Source: Paracrocinitomix sp040880585
GTDB taxonomy: Bacteria; Bacteroidota; Bacteroidia; Flavobacteriales_D; Crocinitomicaceae
Reading direction: 5' to 3'
Assembly: GCA_040880585.1 (NCBI GenBank)
Contig: JBBDID010000019.1
Location: 1-64,000, forward strand
DNA: 64,000 nucleotides
The first letter of the stretch is position 1, and each line of letters starts with the position of its first letter. The notes under the pieces were generated by a model, which saw nothing but the letters and a program-made list of their open reading frames with translations, did no database searches and was not told the DNA's origin. Below are positions 26,153-34,483 of this stretch, one piece after another. The translations under genes were made by a program, and so were the position numbers.

Positions 26153-26890
26153 ATGAAAATATTTTTTCCCGTATTATTTCTGCTATTGGTTTATGCCTGT
26201 GAAAGCAGTTCGTTGATTCAAATGAGTGAAGAGGAAATAGATGAATATGTGGGTGAGAGAAGAGACACCGCTGTGGTGTATGATGTGGAAGAAAGTTTGA
26301 TGTATTCACGAGAAGATGAATCCTACCACGTAACGGCTTACAGTTTAGAAGATACATTGGTCTATTATGTTACCGAAGAAATGTCTGAAAACCACAGTGA
26401 AACAGTCAATTATTTTTTAAAAGACCAATTGCCGGTTTATATTGAATCCAGTCGATTTGATTACCTGGATACTACGACCCGGATTACCGAAAGGAGAATG
26501 TATTTGAACGGAGAGGTCATTACGATTGCTTTTGAACGATCTGCCGGATATGATGAGGATATGGAAACCAAAAAGTTTGAAGAAAGGGTGATCGAAACAG
26601 AAGATTATGAGATCGGACGACCCCAAAGAGCTATGGCACAAGCCGGAGAGTTTGCTATGCAATTCAATGATTTTTTAATCATTAACCCGGATGCTTATAT
26701 GGTACTTAAAAATAAAGAAAGCGGATACAGTGTGGCATTATACATACAAGAAGGGGATATGTTGCTGGATGAGATTTACGAACACCCTGAAGATTACAAA
26801 GGAAAGGTCATTCAAGTACGGCATGAATTTAAAACCATGAACGGTATTGAACGAATGATCTATCGTGGTGGAATTGTCAAAGAAGAATAA
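26153..26890 (+). CDS. Lipoprotein of unknown function
   Basis: This is a 245-residue protein with a lipoprotein signal (MKIFFPVLFLLLVYAC, lipidated Cys about 16) followed by ESSS. The mature protein is acidic and beta-rich, with repeated Tyr-rich strands (DTAVVYDVEESLMY, TLVYYVTEEMSE). No catalytic motif or known family is seen. A TATCTTTA near-match to the -7 element with a TTTG 19 bp upstream precedes it by about 20 bp. It is convergent with the DUF4783 gene, only 3 bp apart. Confidence 0.7.
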   Translation: MKIFFPVLFLLLVYACESSSLIQMSEEEIDEYVGERRDTAVVYDVEESLMYSREDESYHVTAYSLEDTLVYYVTEEMSENHSETVNYFLKDQLPVYIESSRFDYLDTTTRITERRMYLNGEVITIAFERSAGYDEDMETKKFEERVIETEDYEIGRPQRAMAQAGEFAMQFNDFLIINPDAYMVLKNKESGYSVALYIQEGDMLLDEIYEHPEDYKGKVIQVRHEFKTMNGIERMIYRGGIVKEE

Positions 26891-26893
26891 GTC

Positions 26894-27343
26894 TTAACTC
26901 ACCGCAATCGTCAAAGAAGTTATTTTACTATTACCACCTGAAGACTTACTGTTAATAGTTACCCGGTATTTTTTATCAGAAGATAACTCCCCAATAAAAT
27001 ATTCATTCTGACCGGATTTTCCCTTGTGGATAATCTTAAAATCTCTGGGAGGATGGGAAGAAAAAAATGTTTTTAAAATTTGCTCGGCCTGAGATTTAGA
27101 ATAAAGATCTTCTTTTCCGTCTATAGCCAAATCTACATTATCACTAAAATAAGCAGCAACTTTATCGGCATTTCCTGCCCGAAAAGCAGAGACCATTGCA
27201 GATTCAAATGATTGTTGCTGTTTTAGAGAGGTGGCTTCACGTTCAATCGGTTCGTACTTTTCAGTGACAAACTCAGGGCCTTTAGGTTGAGACAATGCCA
27301 TTCCACCTACAAACAACCCGGTAATTAGAAAGAAATACTTCAT
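26894..27343 (-). CDS. DUF4783 secreted protein (NTF2-like)
   Basis: This is a 149-residue protein with a signal peptide ending at ALSQ (about 18). The mature part after a linker (about 20-45) has the DUF4783 pattern: SAFRAGNADKVAAYFSDNVD, then QAEQILKTFFSSHPP and a terminal strand pair IGELSSDKKYRVTINSKSS. The fold is NTF2-like by analogy; no enzyme activity is known. It is divergent from rlmH. Confidence 0.85.
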   Translation of the reverse strand: MKYFFLITGLFVGGMALSQPKGPEFVTEKYEPIEREATSLKQQQSFESAMVSAFRAGNADKVAAYFSDNVDLAIDGKEDLYSKSQAEQILKTFFSSHPPRDFKIIHKGKSGQNEYFIGELSSDKKYRVTINSKSSGGNSKITSLTIAVS

Positions 27344-27423
27344 TTTTAGTAAATAGCTTAAGTTTAACTAATTTTATCCCCAACAGGCATGCAAAAACTG
27401 CGCCAGAAAATGAATCTGATTAA

Positions 27424-27897
27424 GTGAAGATAAAAATAATTGCCATAGGGAAAACCCAAAAAGCATTTCTGGAAGCCGGAGAAAAAGAATATTTAAAGCG
27501 GTTAAAGCGGTATATTCAAGTGGAAACAACTGTGATTCCGGATATTAAAAATACAAAAAATAAATCTACTGAACAACTCAAACAAGAAGAAGGGAGATTG
27601 ATCCTTGATCAGATAGAAAGTGGCGGGCTTGTTATATTGCTAGATGAAAAAGGGAAACAATACCCTTCAAAAGAATTCGCTAATTGGTTACAAAACCGGA
27701 TGAACCGTGGTCTCAAACAGCTGACCTTTGTAATTGGCGGTCCCTATGGTTTTTCAGAGGAGGTATATACCGCAGCAAATGAAAAACTTTCACTCTCAAA
27801 AATGACCTTTTCACACCAAATGGTACGGATGCTTTTTTTAGAGCAATTATACCGTGGATTTACTATCTTGAGAAATGAACCTTATCATCATGAGTAA
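27424..27897 (+). CDS. rlmH: 23S rRNA (pseudouridine1915-N3)-methyltransferase RlmH
   Basis: This 157-residue SPOUT methyltransferase modifies helix 69 of 23S rRNA. The length and the motifs are standard: GGLVILLDEKGKQYPSKEFA, the trefoil-knot loop LTFVIGGPYGFSEEVY (about 101-116), LSLSKMTFSHQMVRMLFLEQ and the terminal PYHHE. The start is GTG at 27424; the conserved MKIKIIAIGK beginning fixes it. The next gene's ATG follows the stop directly with no gap, so they are co-transcribed. Confidence 0.97.
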   Translation: MKIKIIAIGKTQKAFLEAGEKEYLKRLKRYIQVETTVIPDIKNTKNKSTEQLKQEEGRLILDQIESGGLVILLDEKGKQYPSKEFANWLQNRMNRGLKQLTFVIGGPYGFSEEVYTAANEKLSLSKMTFSHQMVRMLFLEQLYRGFTILRNEPYHHE

Positions 27898-29217
27898 ATG
27901 GTAAAGATTGGAGCATTAGATTGGGTAATTTGGTTGGTGTATGTGGTGCTGATTGGGTTGATTCTGCTCTTTTATAAAAACAGCCGAAAGGATCAAGAAC
28001 TGTATCGGTATTTTTTACCGGGGTTTTTCTTATCTGTTTTTGGGGGGGTCGCTTTTGCAATGATTTATATATACTATTACAAAGGGGGGGACTCACTTGA
28101 GTATTTTAAGAATGCACACCGATTAACTCAAATATTATTTGAAAATCCTTCCGCATTTTTTGATTTGATTTCTTATGAAAGTGGTCAAATTCCGAGAGAA
28201 TATGGTGTCTATACCCGTAGTATGGGATATAGTAGTGGTTATGAAGAATGGTTCATGGTTAGGGTGCTTTCGGTTTTTAATATTATAGGATTTAACTTTT
28301 ATTTGGTCACGACTCTTCTCATTTCTTTTATTTCTTTTTTAGGAAGTTGGAAGTTATTTCTTGTTTTTTGTAAGTATGTTAATAATAAATCGTTAGCATT
28401 TATCGCTGTTTTTGTGACACCTTCCGTTTTATTTTGGGGAAATGGGATTCTAAAAGACACTATGGTAATGTTTTGCTTGAGTATGTTGATTTGGTCGTAC
28501 CATAAAATGGTATATCAGGGGAAGTTTAAATGGAATATGGTGATATTGTTTTTATTTTTCTCTTACTTAACTTTTAGGTTTAAATCATATGTATTTATTT
28601 TATTTCTTCCTGCTTTGTTAGATGGATTTGTGATGTTTATAAGAAGATCTATAAAGTTGGTACCACTAAGGGTAATAATTACACCACTTCTTATTACCTT
28701 GATGGGTTATTTTGCATATAAAGGGGTGATTTATTTATCAGAGGTCAGTAATAAGTATGATATTGAAGGCATAGAGAAGAAGGTCAAAGGGTTTCACAGT
28801 TGGCATCAATACCAGGGGGGATCAACCTATAATCTTGGGGAAATTGAATATACAGTTACGGGAGTTTTAAAAAAAATTCCTGCTTCATGGAATGTAACAT
28901 TCTTCAGACCCTATTTATGGGAGGTCAAAAATATTGTTATGGCTTTGGGAGCTATTGAGAGCACTCTGTTTTTCCTATTGTTCTTAAGGTTATTATTTTT
29001 TAAAACGTCAAATTGGCATTATTTTTTTAGTGATTCTTTTTTTCTTATACTGACGATTTTTATTCTGTTGTTGGGGTTTGTCGTAGGATTTACATCATTT
29101 AATTTTGGAGCCCTGGCCAGGTATAAAATCCCGATTCTTCCTATGCTGATGTTTTTGTTATTAGCACTAAACTTTGATTCAAAATTCAAGAAAGACTCTT
29201 CCGGTAAAAATCAATAG
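27898..29217 (+). CDS. Polytopic membrane protein, candidate polysaccharide polymerase (Wzy-like)
   Basis: This is a 439-residue inner-membrane protein with about 10-11 helices, very AT-rich. A long extracytoplasmic loop (about 285-345) with SWHQYQGGSTYNLGE lies between helices, as in Wzy polymerases and GT-C proteins. A central motif PSVLFWGNGILKDTMVM is conserved in related Bacteroidota proteins as I recall. It directly follows rlmH and converges on the ten-gene polysaccharide operon, whose last 32 bp overlap its 3' end. That operon has a flippase but no polymerase, so this is the best local candidate. The assignment is by topology and context only. Confidence 0.55.
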   Translation: MVKIGALDWVIWLVYVVLIGLILLFYKNSRKDQELYRYFLPGFFLSVFGGVAFAMIYIYYYKGGDSLEYFKNAHRLTQILFENPSAFFDLISYESGQIPREYGVYTRSMGYSSGYEEWFMVRVLSVFNIIGFNFYLVTTLLISFISFLGSWKLFLVFCKYVNNKSLAFIAVFVTPSVLFWGNGILKDTMVMFCLSMLIWSYHKMVYQGKFKWNMVILFLFFSYLTFRFKSYVFILFLPALLDGFVMFIRRSIKLVPLRVIITPLLITLMGYFAYKGVIYLSEVSNKYDIEGIEKKVKGFHSWHQYQGGSTYNLGEIEYTVTGVLKKIPASWNVTFFRPYLWEVKNIVMALGAIESTLFFLLFLRLLFFKTSNWHYFFSDSFFLILTIFILLLGFVVGFTSFNFGALARYKIPILPMLMFLLLALNFDSKFKKDSSGKNQ

Positions 29218-30319
29218 TTTTTGTGACCATAGTCTTAAGCGTGTAGTTTGACTTGAGTAAACGGTATCCTGACTCTCCCATTTCATGAGACCTGACTTTG
29301 TCTCTCAGTAAGCACTCGATTTTATCACTAAGATCCTCAATTAAGTAAGGGCGGGCTATCAAACCGGTTTTGCCATTAATGACATGTTCATTCAGTGCCG
29401 GTACATCATAGATGACCACAGGTTTTTTTACAGAATAGGCCTCCAGAAGTACTAACCCAAATCCTTCAGCTTTTGAGGGTATAAGCACCACATCAGAACT
29501 GGCCATATATTGAATACTATTTGGTTGATAACCCTTGAAAATTACCAGATTTTCTAACCCTTGATTTCGGACAAAATTTTTAACCTCTTTCTCAAAATAT
29601 CCGCTACCTACAAAGACTAATTTAAGACTTTCGAATTTTGGCCTGAGCAGTTTTAAAGCACTGATGGCATCAAGATGTCCTTTTAATTCGGTAAAACGGC
29701 CAACGAGTAGTAACTGATGATCTGCGAAACGAATTGACGGATCAACTGTCACATTTTCATTGTGAAAATCAAAACCATACGGAATCGTATCAATTTGATC
29801 AGTAGGACTGATTTTATGTGCAATGAAGAGCTTTCTTAAGCCTTCAGAAATTGCATAAGATCTGTATATTTCCTTTTCTGCTAATTTGGCGGCATAATGA
29901 TAGGTTAATGTTTTTTTACCAGCCGGATTGAAACCGTAACTGTTCATGTATTTCTCGTCGTGACCGTGTTTCGTAGAAATTAACCTGAATTTCCTTGTGC
30001 TTAATTTTCGTGTAAGCGCAAGCAAAAAATCAGCATGGATCAGATGCGTATGAATGAGGTCGTAATTACCCTCTTTTATGATTGTACGCACCTTTCGTTG
30101 AGTAGATAAGCCAAATGTTGTATAGTATAACACTTCAGATTGTATGCCTTCATCTTTTAGCTGATTTAAAAATTCAGATTCTGATCCTTTCTGTTTGTTT
30201 GGAGTGAGACTTAAAAATGTGATTTCTATACCTTCCTTCTGAAGTGCCGGAAGAGCGTGAATCAGATAGTTTTCAGCACCGGCGATTCCAACGATTTTCA
30301 TGACATGTAGTATTCTCAT
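29186..30319 (-). CDS. Glycosyltransferase family 4 (GT-B fold)
   Basis: This is a 377-residue retaining glycosyltransferase of the GT4 type acting at the cytoplasmic face of the membrane. The N-terminal acceptor domain has GIAGAENYLIHALPAL, and the C-terminal nucleotide-sugar domain has LLVGRFTELKGHLDAI (about 208-223) and the E-x7-E signature PSKAEGFGLVLLEAYSVKKP (about 282-301). The frame extends to a TTG at 30355, but the ATG at 30319 overlaps the upstream stop as ATGA and begins with the canonical MRILHVMKIVG. It is the last gene of the operon and overlaps the convergent membrane-protein gene by 32 bp. Donor and acceptor are unknown. Confidence 0.92.
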   Translation of the reverse strand: MRILHVMKIVGIAGAENYLIHALPALQKEGIEITFLSLTPNKQKGSESEFLNQLKDEGIQSEVLYYTTFGLSTQRKVRTIIKEGNYDLIHTHLIHADFLLALTRKLSTRKFRLISTKHGHDEKYMNSYGFNPAGKKTLTYHYAAKLAEKEIYRSYAISEGLRKLFIAHKISPTDQIDTIPYGFDFHNENVTVDPSIRFADHQLLLVGRFTELKGHLDAISALKLLRPKFESLKLVFVGSGYFEKEVKNFVRNQGLENLVIFKGYQPNSIQYMASSDVVLIPSKAEGFGLVLLEAYSVKKPVVIYDVPALNEHVINGKTGLIARPYLIEDLSDKIECLLRDKVRSHEMGESGYRLLKSNYTLKTMVTKTIDFYRKSLS

Positions 30320-31110
30320 CTCCGGTATTTTTTTATCGTCAGCTTTCTTACCCAACTTTTTGGCAGTACTAATTTTGTTAACTTAATCACTATGAGCTTT
30401 ACAGATTTCAGGTGGTACTTTAAATTTAGTAAGACTTTCTGCCATCCTTTTTCGTATGAAACTGCAATTTTTCTGCGCTCACTGTGTGTTTTTAATATGT
30501 TTTTTTCTGAAGCTCCTTCAGCGGTTAGTGAAGCAAAACAAATATTCACTTGCTCAAATTTGTACCCCGATTGATACAGATGATAGATGCTGTCATAATC
30601 TGCGCTCATTTCAAATCGAGTATCAAAAAGTCTTGATTTCATTAAATATGTCTTGACAATCATAGCCTGATGACTGAAAATCATACCTTTTTTCAACTGA
30701 TCAATTGAAAGGGGATTGTTGATGCGTTTAAAATAACCATAATCTGCTTCGTTAGCGCCGTAAACAATAGCACTTGCTACCTGAAATTTGGTCTTAAATA
30801 ATTCACTTAACGTGTCATTGCGATAAAAAACATCTCCTGCATTAAGAAAATAGATCCACTCACCGGATGCCAGTTTTATTCCCTTATTCATGGCGTCATA
30901 AATTCCCTTATCAGGCTCAGATATGAATTTGGATATTTTTGTTTTGTAACCTGCTATTAGCTCTACTGTGCGATCTTTACTGCCACCATCTATTACAATA
31001 TATTCGTAATCATTAAAATCCTGACTTATTATGGATTCAATTGTAGGAATTATTTGATCTTCAGCATTAAAAACCACCGTAACAACAGTTATTTTGACCG
31101 AATCGCTCAA
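30316..31110 (-). CDS. Glycosyltransferase family 2 (GT-A fold)
   Basis: This is a 264-residue inverting glycosyltransferase like those that add a sugar to a polysaccharide repeat unit. It shows VTVVFNAEDQI (about 8-18), DYEYIVIDGGSKDRTVEL (about 33-50), the KGIYDAMNKGI segment, and the DxD-equivalent FLNAGDVF (about 88-95). No ATG is available at the right place: the start is TTG at 31110, overlapping the upstream stop as TTGA. A basic C-terminal region (about 225-264) may touch the membrane. Confidence 0.9.
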   Translation of the reverse strand: MSDSVKITVVTVVFNAEDQIIPTIESIISQDFNDYEYIVIDGGSKDRTVELIAGYKTKISKFISEPDKGIYDAMNKGIKLASGEWIYFLNAGDVFYRNDTLSELFKTKFQVASAIVYGANEADYGYFKRINNPLSIDQLKKGMIFSHQAMIVKTYLMKSRLFDTRFEMSADYDSIYHLYQSGYKFEQVNICFASLTAEGASEKNILKTHSERRKIAVSYEKGWQKVLLNLKYHLKSVKLIVIKLTKLVLPKSWVRKLTIKKYRR

Positions 31111-32282
31111 GACTGCTTTTTTTCTAAATTAAGTTGAATAATTTCGGCAAGGCGTTGGTTAAAGGCATCTTGATCCCACTTTTTAATCTGTTCAAAACCT
31201 TTTTCAATTAAAGTTTCTCGTAACCTATCATCTTGATGTAAGAGTTTTATTTTTTTAGCGATATCTTCAGGGGATTTCGCATCTACCAGTAAAGCTCCTT
31301 CGCCTACTTGTTCAGGCATGGCGTATGCATCTGATACAATAGCCGGACAGCCAAGCATCATGGCTTCAACAGGAGGAATGTTTGTTGGACCCGCCAGAGA
31401 TACAAAAATCATTGCTGTAGCTTGCTTGTAGAATGAGACAATTTCGTTTAACGGAATGTAACCAAGCACTGAAATTTCATCTTTCAGTTTAAGATCATCA
31501 ATAAGTTGGATGACACAATCGTAATTGTTTTTGGCTGAACCAATGAAAACAGTATGAATTTTGATTCCCTGATCTTTTAAAATTTTTACTGCCCGCACTA
31601 AATTTTTGTGGTTTTTATGTTCCCAAAATTGTGCAGGGTAAAAGATAAATTCGTCCGGCAAATTGTATTTTGATTTTATATCTACCGCAGGAGAACTTTT
31701 TAAATAAAATGGAGGAACAAATTTTAGAACATGAACTTTGGTTGCAGGAACATTATACGACTCAATCACATGCTGCTTACCTAATTCAGAATCAACTAAA
31801 ATACCCCGTGCATTCTCACAAATCGCCTGATAGTGAAGTTCTCTTTCGTTATAAATGCCATGCTGATATTCGTCAAAATGTGATTCATAGCGGTGCATAA
31901 GATCATGGACGGCTGTCAAGGCGGGCTTATTGATTTGATAAGTTAGACTGTCCTGGCTTGGAAAGATAACGAGATCACAATCGCTTTTATTTATGGATGT
32001 AACTGATCGGTCAAAAAATCCAGCTTGTTTGTTTCTCAGTGAAAAAGATACTTTCCTTACTATCCGTCCAACTCCCTTTTTAAGTTTGCTTGATGAATTT
32101 ACGTGCAGGTGGAAATAATCTGGTATGTGACGCTGCCAGTTTGGATCTTCCACAAAGCAAGTCACACGGATATTTGGAGTAGTTTTCAAAGCGTCAATAA
32201 TGCTTAACGCATACTGATAAATTCCTCCTGCTTCAGGTTTTGCGGCGAGATAAAGGCCGATATGGGGTTGTTTTTTATTCAA
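31107..32282 (-). CDS. Glycosyltransferase family 4 (GT-B fold)
   Basis: This is a 391-residue GT4-type enzyme. It shows the N-terminal AKPEAGGIYQYALSI motif, a central FYPAQFWEHKNHKNLVRAVK (about 212-231), and a C-terminal PPVEAMMLGCPAIVSDAYAM (about 308-327). The start is TTG at 32282, preceded by GGAG at a suitable distance, one of the few good Shine-Dalgarno sites in the operon. Coding overlaps the acyltransferase gene by 8 bp and the next glycosyltransferase by 4 bp. Confidence 0.92.
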   Translation of the reverse strand: MNKKQPHIGLYLAAKPEAGGIYQYALSIIDALKTTPNIRVTCFVEDPNWQRHIPDYFHLHVNSSSKLKKGVGRIVRKVSFSLRNKQAGFFDRSVTSINKSDCDLVIFPSQDSLTYQINKPALTAVHDLMHRYESHFDEYQHGIYNERELHYQAICENARGILVDSELGKQHVIESYNVPATKVHVLKFVPPFYLKSSPAVDIKSKYNLPDEFIFYPAQFWEHKNHKNLVRAVKILKDQGIKIHTVFIGSAKNNYDCVIQLIDDLKLKDEISVLGYIPLNEIVSFYKQATAMIFVSLAGPTNIPPVEAMMLGCPAIVSDAYAMPEQVGEGALLVDAKSPEDIAKKIKLLHQDDRLRETLIEKGFEQIKKWDQDAFNQRLAEIIQLNLEKKQS

Positions 32283-32946
32283 ATCGACTCCGTAATTTTT
32301 TTGCCGGTTGCCCCCCGAGGTAACTATTCTCTGAAAAATTGCCTTTGATTAAACTAAAACTTTGCGCAAAAGAATTTTTTTCAATGGTGCTACCCGGCAT
32401 GACGATACAGTTAAGTCCCAGCCAAACATTATCCATTAAGACTACTGGGCCAATAATGAAGTTTGCTGTATTATAAGGCATAATACTTACAATTTTCCCC
32501 TTATCATCCGGGTCATAAGGGATGTTGCTCTGAGAATAGACTTTTGTGGAAGCACTTAGCGTACACTGATTACCAATTTTAATTCCACCAAAAGCAAACA
32601 GCATGCAGTTTTGGACTATATGCACCTGATTTCCGATTAAAAGTTCGCCTTCTTTTCCAGAAAAGCTGTTGTTTTCAATTTTTTTTTGAATTCCTGTACT
32701 GGCTGGTCCGGCTTGAATAATACAGTTCTTGTCTATGTGAATGTCAGAACCCAGATTCATGTATTTCATACCTTTAAGATGCACGCCTGAATCTATGTAT
32801 ACTCTTTTTCCACAGGATTTAAAAAAGGGCTTGTAACAAATAGATCGAAGTTTTATACCGGCATCACCAGGAAGATAAATTAAGGTCATCCTAACTAATT
32901 CAAACAGGAGGATGAACGGAAAAAATATGATTTTAAGAACTATCAA
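32275..32946 (-). CDS. Left-handed beta-helix acyltransferase (sugar O- or N-acetyltransferase)
   Basis: This is a 223-residue hexapeptide-repeat transferase. A hydrophobic N-terminal segment (about 1-22) may hold it at the membrane; the repeat region (about 50-205) shows LbetaH turns such as LGSDIHIDKNCIIQAG, IGNQVHIVQNCMLFA and IGPVVLMDNVWLGLNCIVMPG, with the C-terminal YLGGQPAKKLR cap. Family members acetylate sugars or sugar-nucleotide amino groups. It lies just after the DegT aminotransferase gene, so N-acylation of the aminosugar made there is a fair inference. The start is a TTG that overlaps the aminotransferase stop as TTGA. Confidence 0.88.
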   Translation of the reverse strand: MIVLKIIFFPFILLFELVRMTLIYLPGDAGIKLRSICYKPFFKSCGKRVYIDSGVHLKGMKYMNLGSDIHIDKNCIIQAGPASTGIQKKIENNSFSGKEGELLIGNQVHIVQNCMLFAFGGIKIGNQCTLSASTKVYSQSNIPYDPDDKGKIVSIMPYNTANFIIGPVVLMDNVWLGLNCIVMPGSTIEKNSFAQSFSLIKGNFSENSYLGGQPAKKLRSRFE

Positions 32947-34052
32947 CTGACTACTTTTTTTACTGATTGCGCTACAATTTTTAATTGTTCATCTGTAATC
33001 TTCAGACCTGAAGGAATATAAAAGCCGTTGTCACTCATGAATTCGGAAACCGGATATTCTTCACGCTTGAATAATCCCATTTTCTGAAATACAGGCTGTA
33101 AGTGCATTGGATAAAAGAAAGGTCTGGTTTGTACACCTAGTTCACTGAGTCTTTTTGTGACTTCAGAAGTCTTTAATCCACTGTCTCTTTTTAAAATAAT
33201 CCCAAAGACCCAATAAATATTCTCTGCTGCCTCATTTTTAACTGGCGGCAATATGATATTGTCTAAATCCTTAAAGGCTTCATGATAAAATTTACCGATC
33301 GCCCTTTTTTTGATCACAAACTCATCCAGTCGCTCCAGTTGAGCGAGACCAACAGCTGCTTGCAAGTTAGTAAATCTGGCATTTGTGCCTAATTCATGAT
33401 GTACAAAACGCTTTTCTTCTGAAAAGCACAAATTTCTGTAGGACTTTACTTTTTCAGCTATTTCTTCGTTATCTGTTACAATCATTCCACCTTCACCGGT
33501 GGTGACATGTTTATTTGGATAAAAACTAAATGTGCTGACATCTCCAAATGAACCACAAGGAGAGCCCTTGTAGATTTGTCCATGCATTTCAGCTGCATCT
33601 TCCACCACTTTTAGATTATATTTTTTTGCCAGCGCTAAAATAGGATCAACGTCAACCGGCAGTCCGTAAATATGAACAATAACAATGGCTTTGGTTTTGC
33701 TGTTTATTTTTGATTCTATTTGGCTTACATCCATATTCCAGTCTTCCATTCGGGAGTCTATCAGTACAGGTTTTGCCCCAAGTTGAACAATAGATGCGAC
33801 AGGACTGATAATCGTGAATGTAGGAACAATGACTTCGTCGTCTTTTTGAACTCCCAATGCTTTTAGTGCAAGATCAAGTGCTACTGAGCCATTAGTCACA
33901 GCCATGCCGTATTTTCTTCCCACCTTTTTTGCAAAGTCTGTTTCAAATTTCCTCACAAAGGGTCCCTCGCTTGAAATCCAGTTAGTTTCAATGCATTCTT
34001 TTAAGTATTTAAGCGAATTGCCTTCTAAATCTGGTTCGTTTACAAAAATCAT
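32943..34052 (-). CDS. DegT/DnrJ/EryC1/StrS PLP-dependent sugar aminotransferase
   Basis: This is a 369-residue aminotransferase that converts a keto group of a nucleotide-linked sugar to an amine. It shows NWISSEGPFVRKFE, TNGSVALDLALKAL (about 54-67), DDEVIVPTFTI, VEDAAEMHG (about 154-162) and the PLP lysine in SFYPNKHVTTGEGG (about 178-191). It lies between a cupin gene and an acyltransferase gene, the order expected for a dTDP- or UDP-aminosugar branch (keto-isomerase, transaminase, acyltransferase). The NDP-4-keto sugar source (a 4,6-dehydratase other than Gmd) is not in the window. The ATG overlaps the upstream stop (ATGA). Confidence 0.95.
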   Translation of the reverse strand: MIFVNEPDLEGNSLKYLKECIETNWISSEGPFVRKFETDFAKKVGRKYGMAVTNGSVALDLALKALGVQKDDEVIVPTFTIISPVASIVQLGAKPVLIDSRMEDWNMDVSQIESKINSKTKAIVIVHIYGLPVDVDPILALAKKYNLKVVEDAAEMHGQIYKGSPCGSFGDVSTFSFYPNKHVTTGEGGMIVTDNEEIAEKVKSYRNLCFSEEKRFVHHELGTNARFTNLQAAVGLAQLERLDEFVIKKRAIGKFYHEAFKDLDNIILPPVKNEAAENIYWVFGIILKRDSGLKTSEVTKRLSELGVQTRPFFYPMHLQPVFQKMGLFKREEYPVSEFMSDNGFYIPSGLKITDEQLKIVAQSVKKVVS

Positions 34053-34483
34053 GACTCTCGCTTTTTAACCAACTCGTCTGCTACCGGTACGAATCGGGTT
34101 TTGTCCTTGTCTTCAACATACGGACCTTGCTTTACTTCTATAATTTCACTTTCTTCTATCATTTTAAAACCATGGCCTCCATCTGCTAATAAAATAACAT
34201 CTCCCGGCAGTAAAATATCGCTGCCAAAATAGTGTTGATCTGATGTGTAATAATCAACCCTTACCTTTCCGCTTTTTATAAATAACACCTCTTGTGTTAG
34301 CACAATTTCACGCTTGACTTCATTGTGCGTGTGGGGCTCTATGATGTGTCCTTCAGGACGTTTCATATAAGCAAGTTGTTGAGAATAACTATCTGGAGTA
34401 AAGAATTGAATACCATCCTTTTCAAAATTAGCTCTAATAATTATTGCCAGTAATCGCTCTTTATATTTAACTTCTTCTATCAC
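34049..34483 (-). CDS. Cupin-fold protein of sugar-nucleotide clusters
   Basis: This is a 144-residue single-domain cupin. Cupin motif 1 is represented by EPHTHNEVKREI (His50 and His52 as likely metal or catalytic residues), then VLFIKSGKVRVDYY and the motif 2-like LLPGDVILLADGGHGFKMIE with a further His. Such proteins sit beside DegT aminotransferases in O-antigen clusters and include sugar keto-isomerases (FdtA/QdtA) and epimerases, but the FdtA RGGHAHK motif is not visible, so I leave the reaction open. The start is GTG at 34483, inside the end of the upstream glycosyltransferase gene (17-bp overlap). Confidence 0.8.
   Translation of the reverse strand: MIEEVKYKERLLAIIIRANFEKDGIQFFTPDSYSQQLAYMKRPEGHIIEPHTHNEVKREIVLTQEVLFIKSGKVRVDYYTSDQHYFGSDILLPGDVILLADGGHGFKMIEESEIIEVKQGPYVEDKDKTRFVPVADELVKKRES

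Noticed and set aside
30320..30355. Upstream extension of the last glycosyltransferase to TTG at 30355
   Set aside because: The ATG at 30319 forms an ATGA overlap like other junctions and starts with the conserved MRILHVMK beginning.
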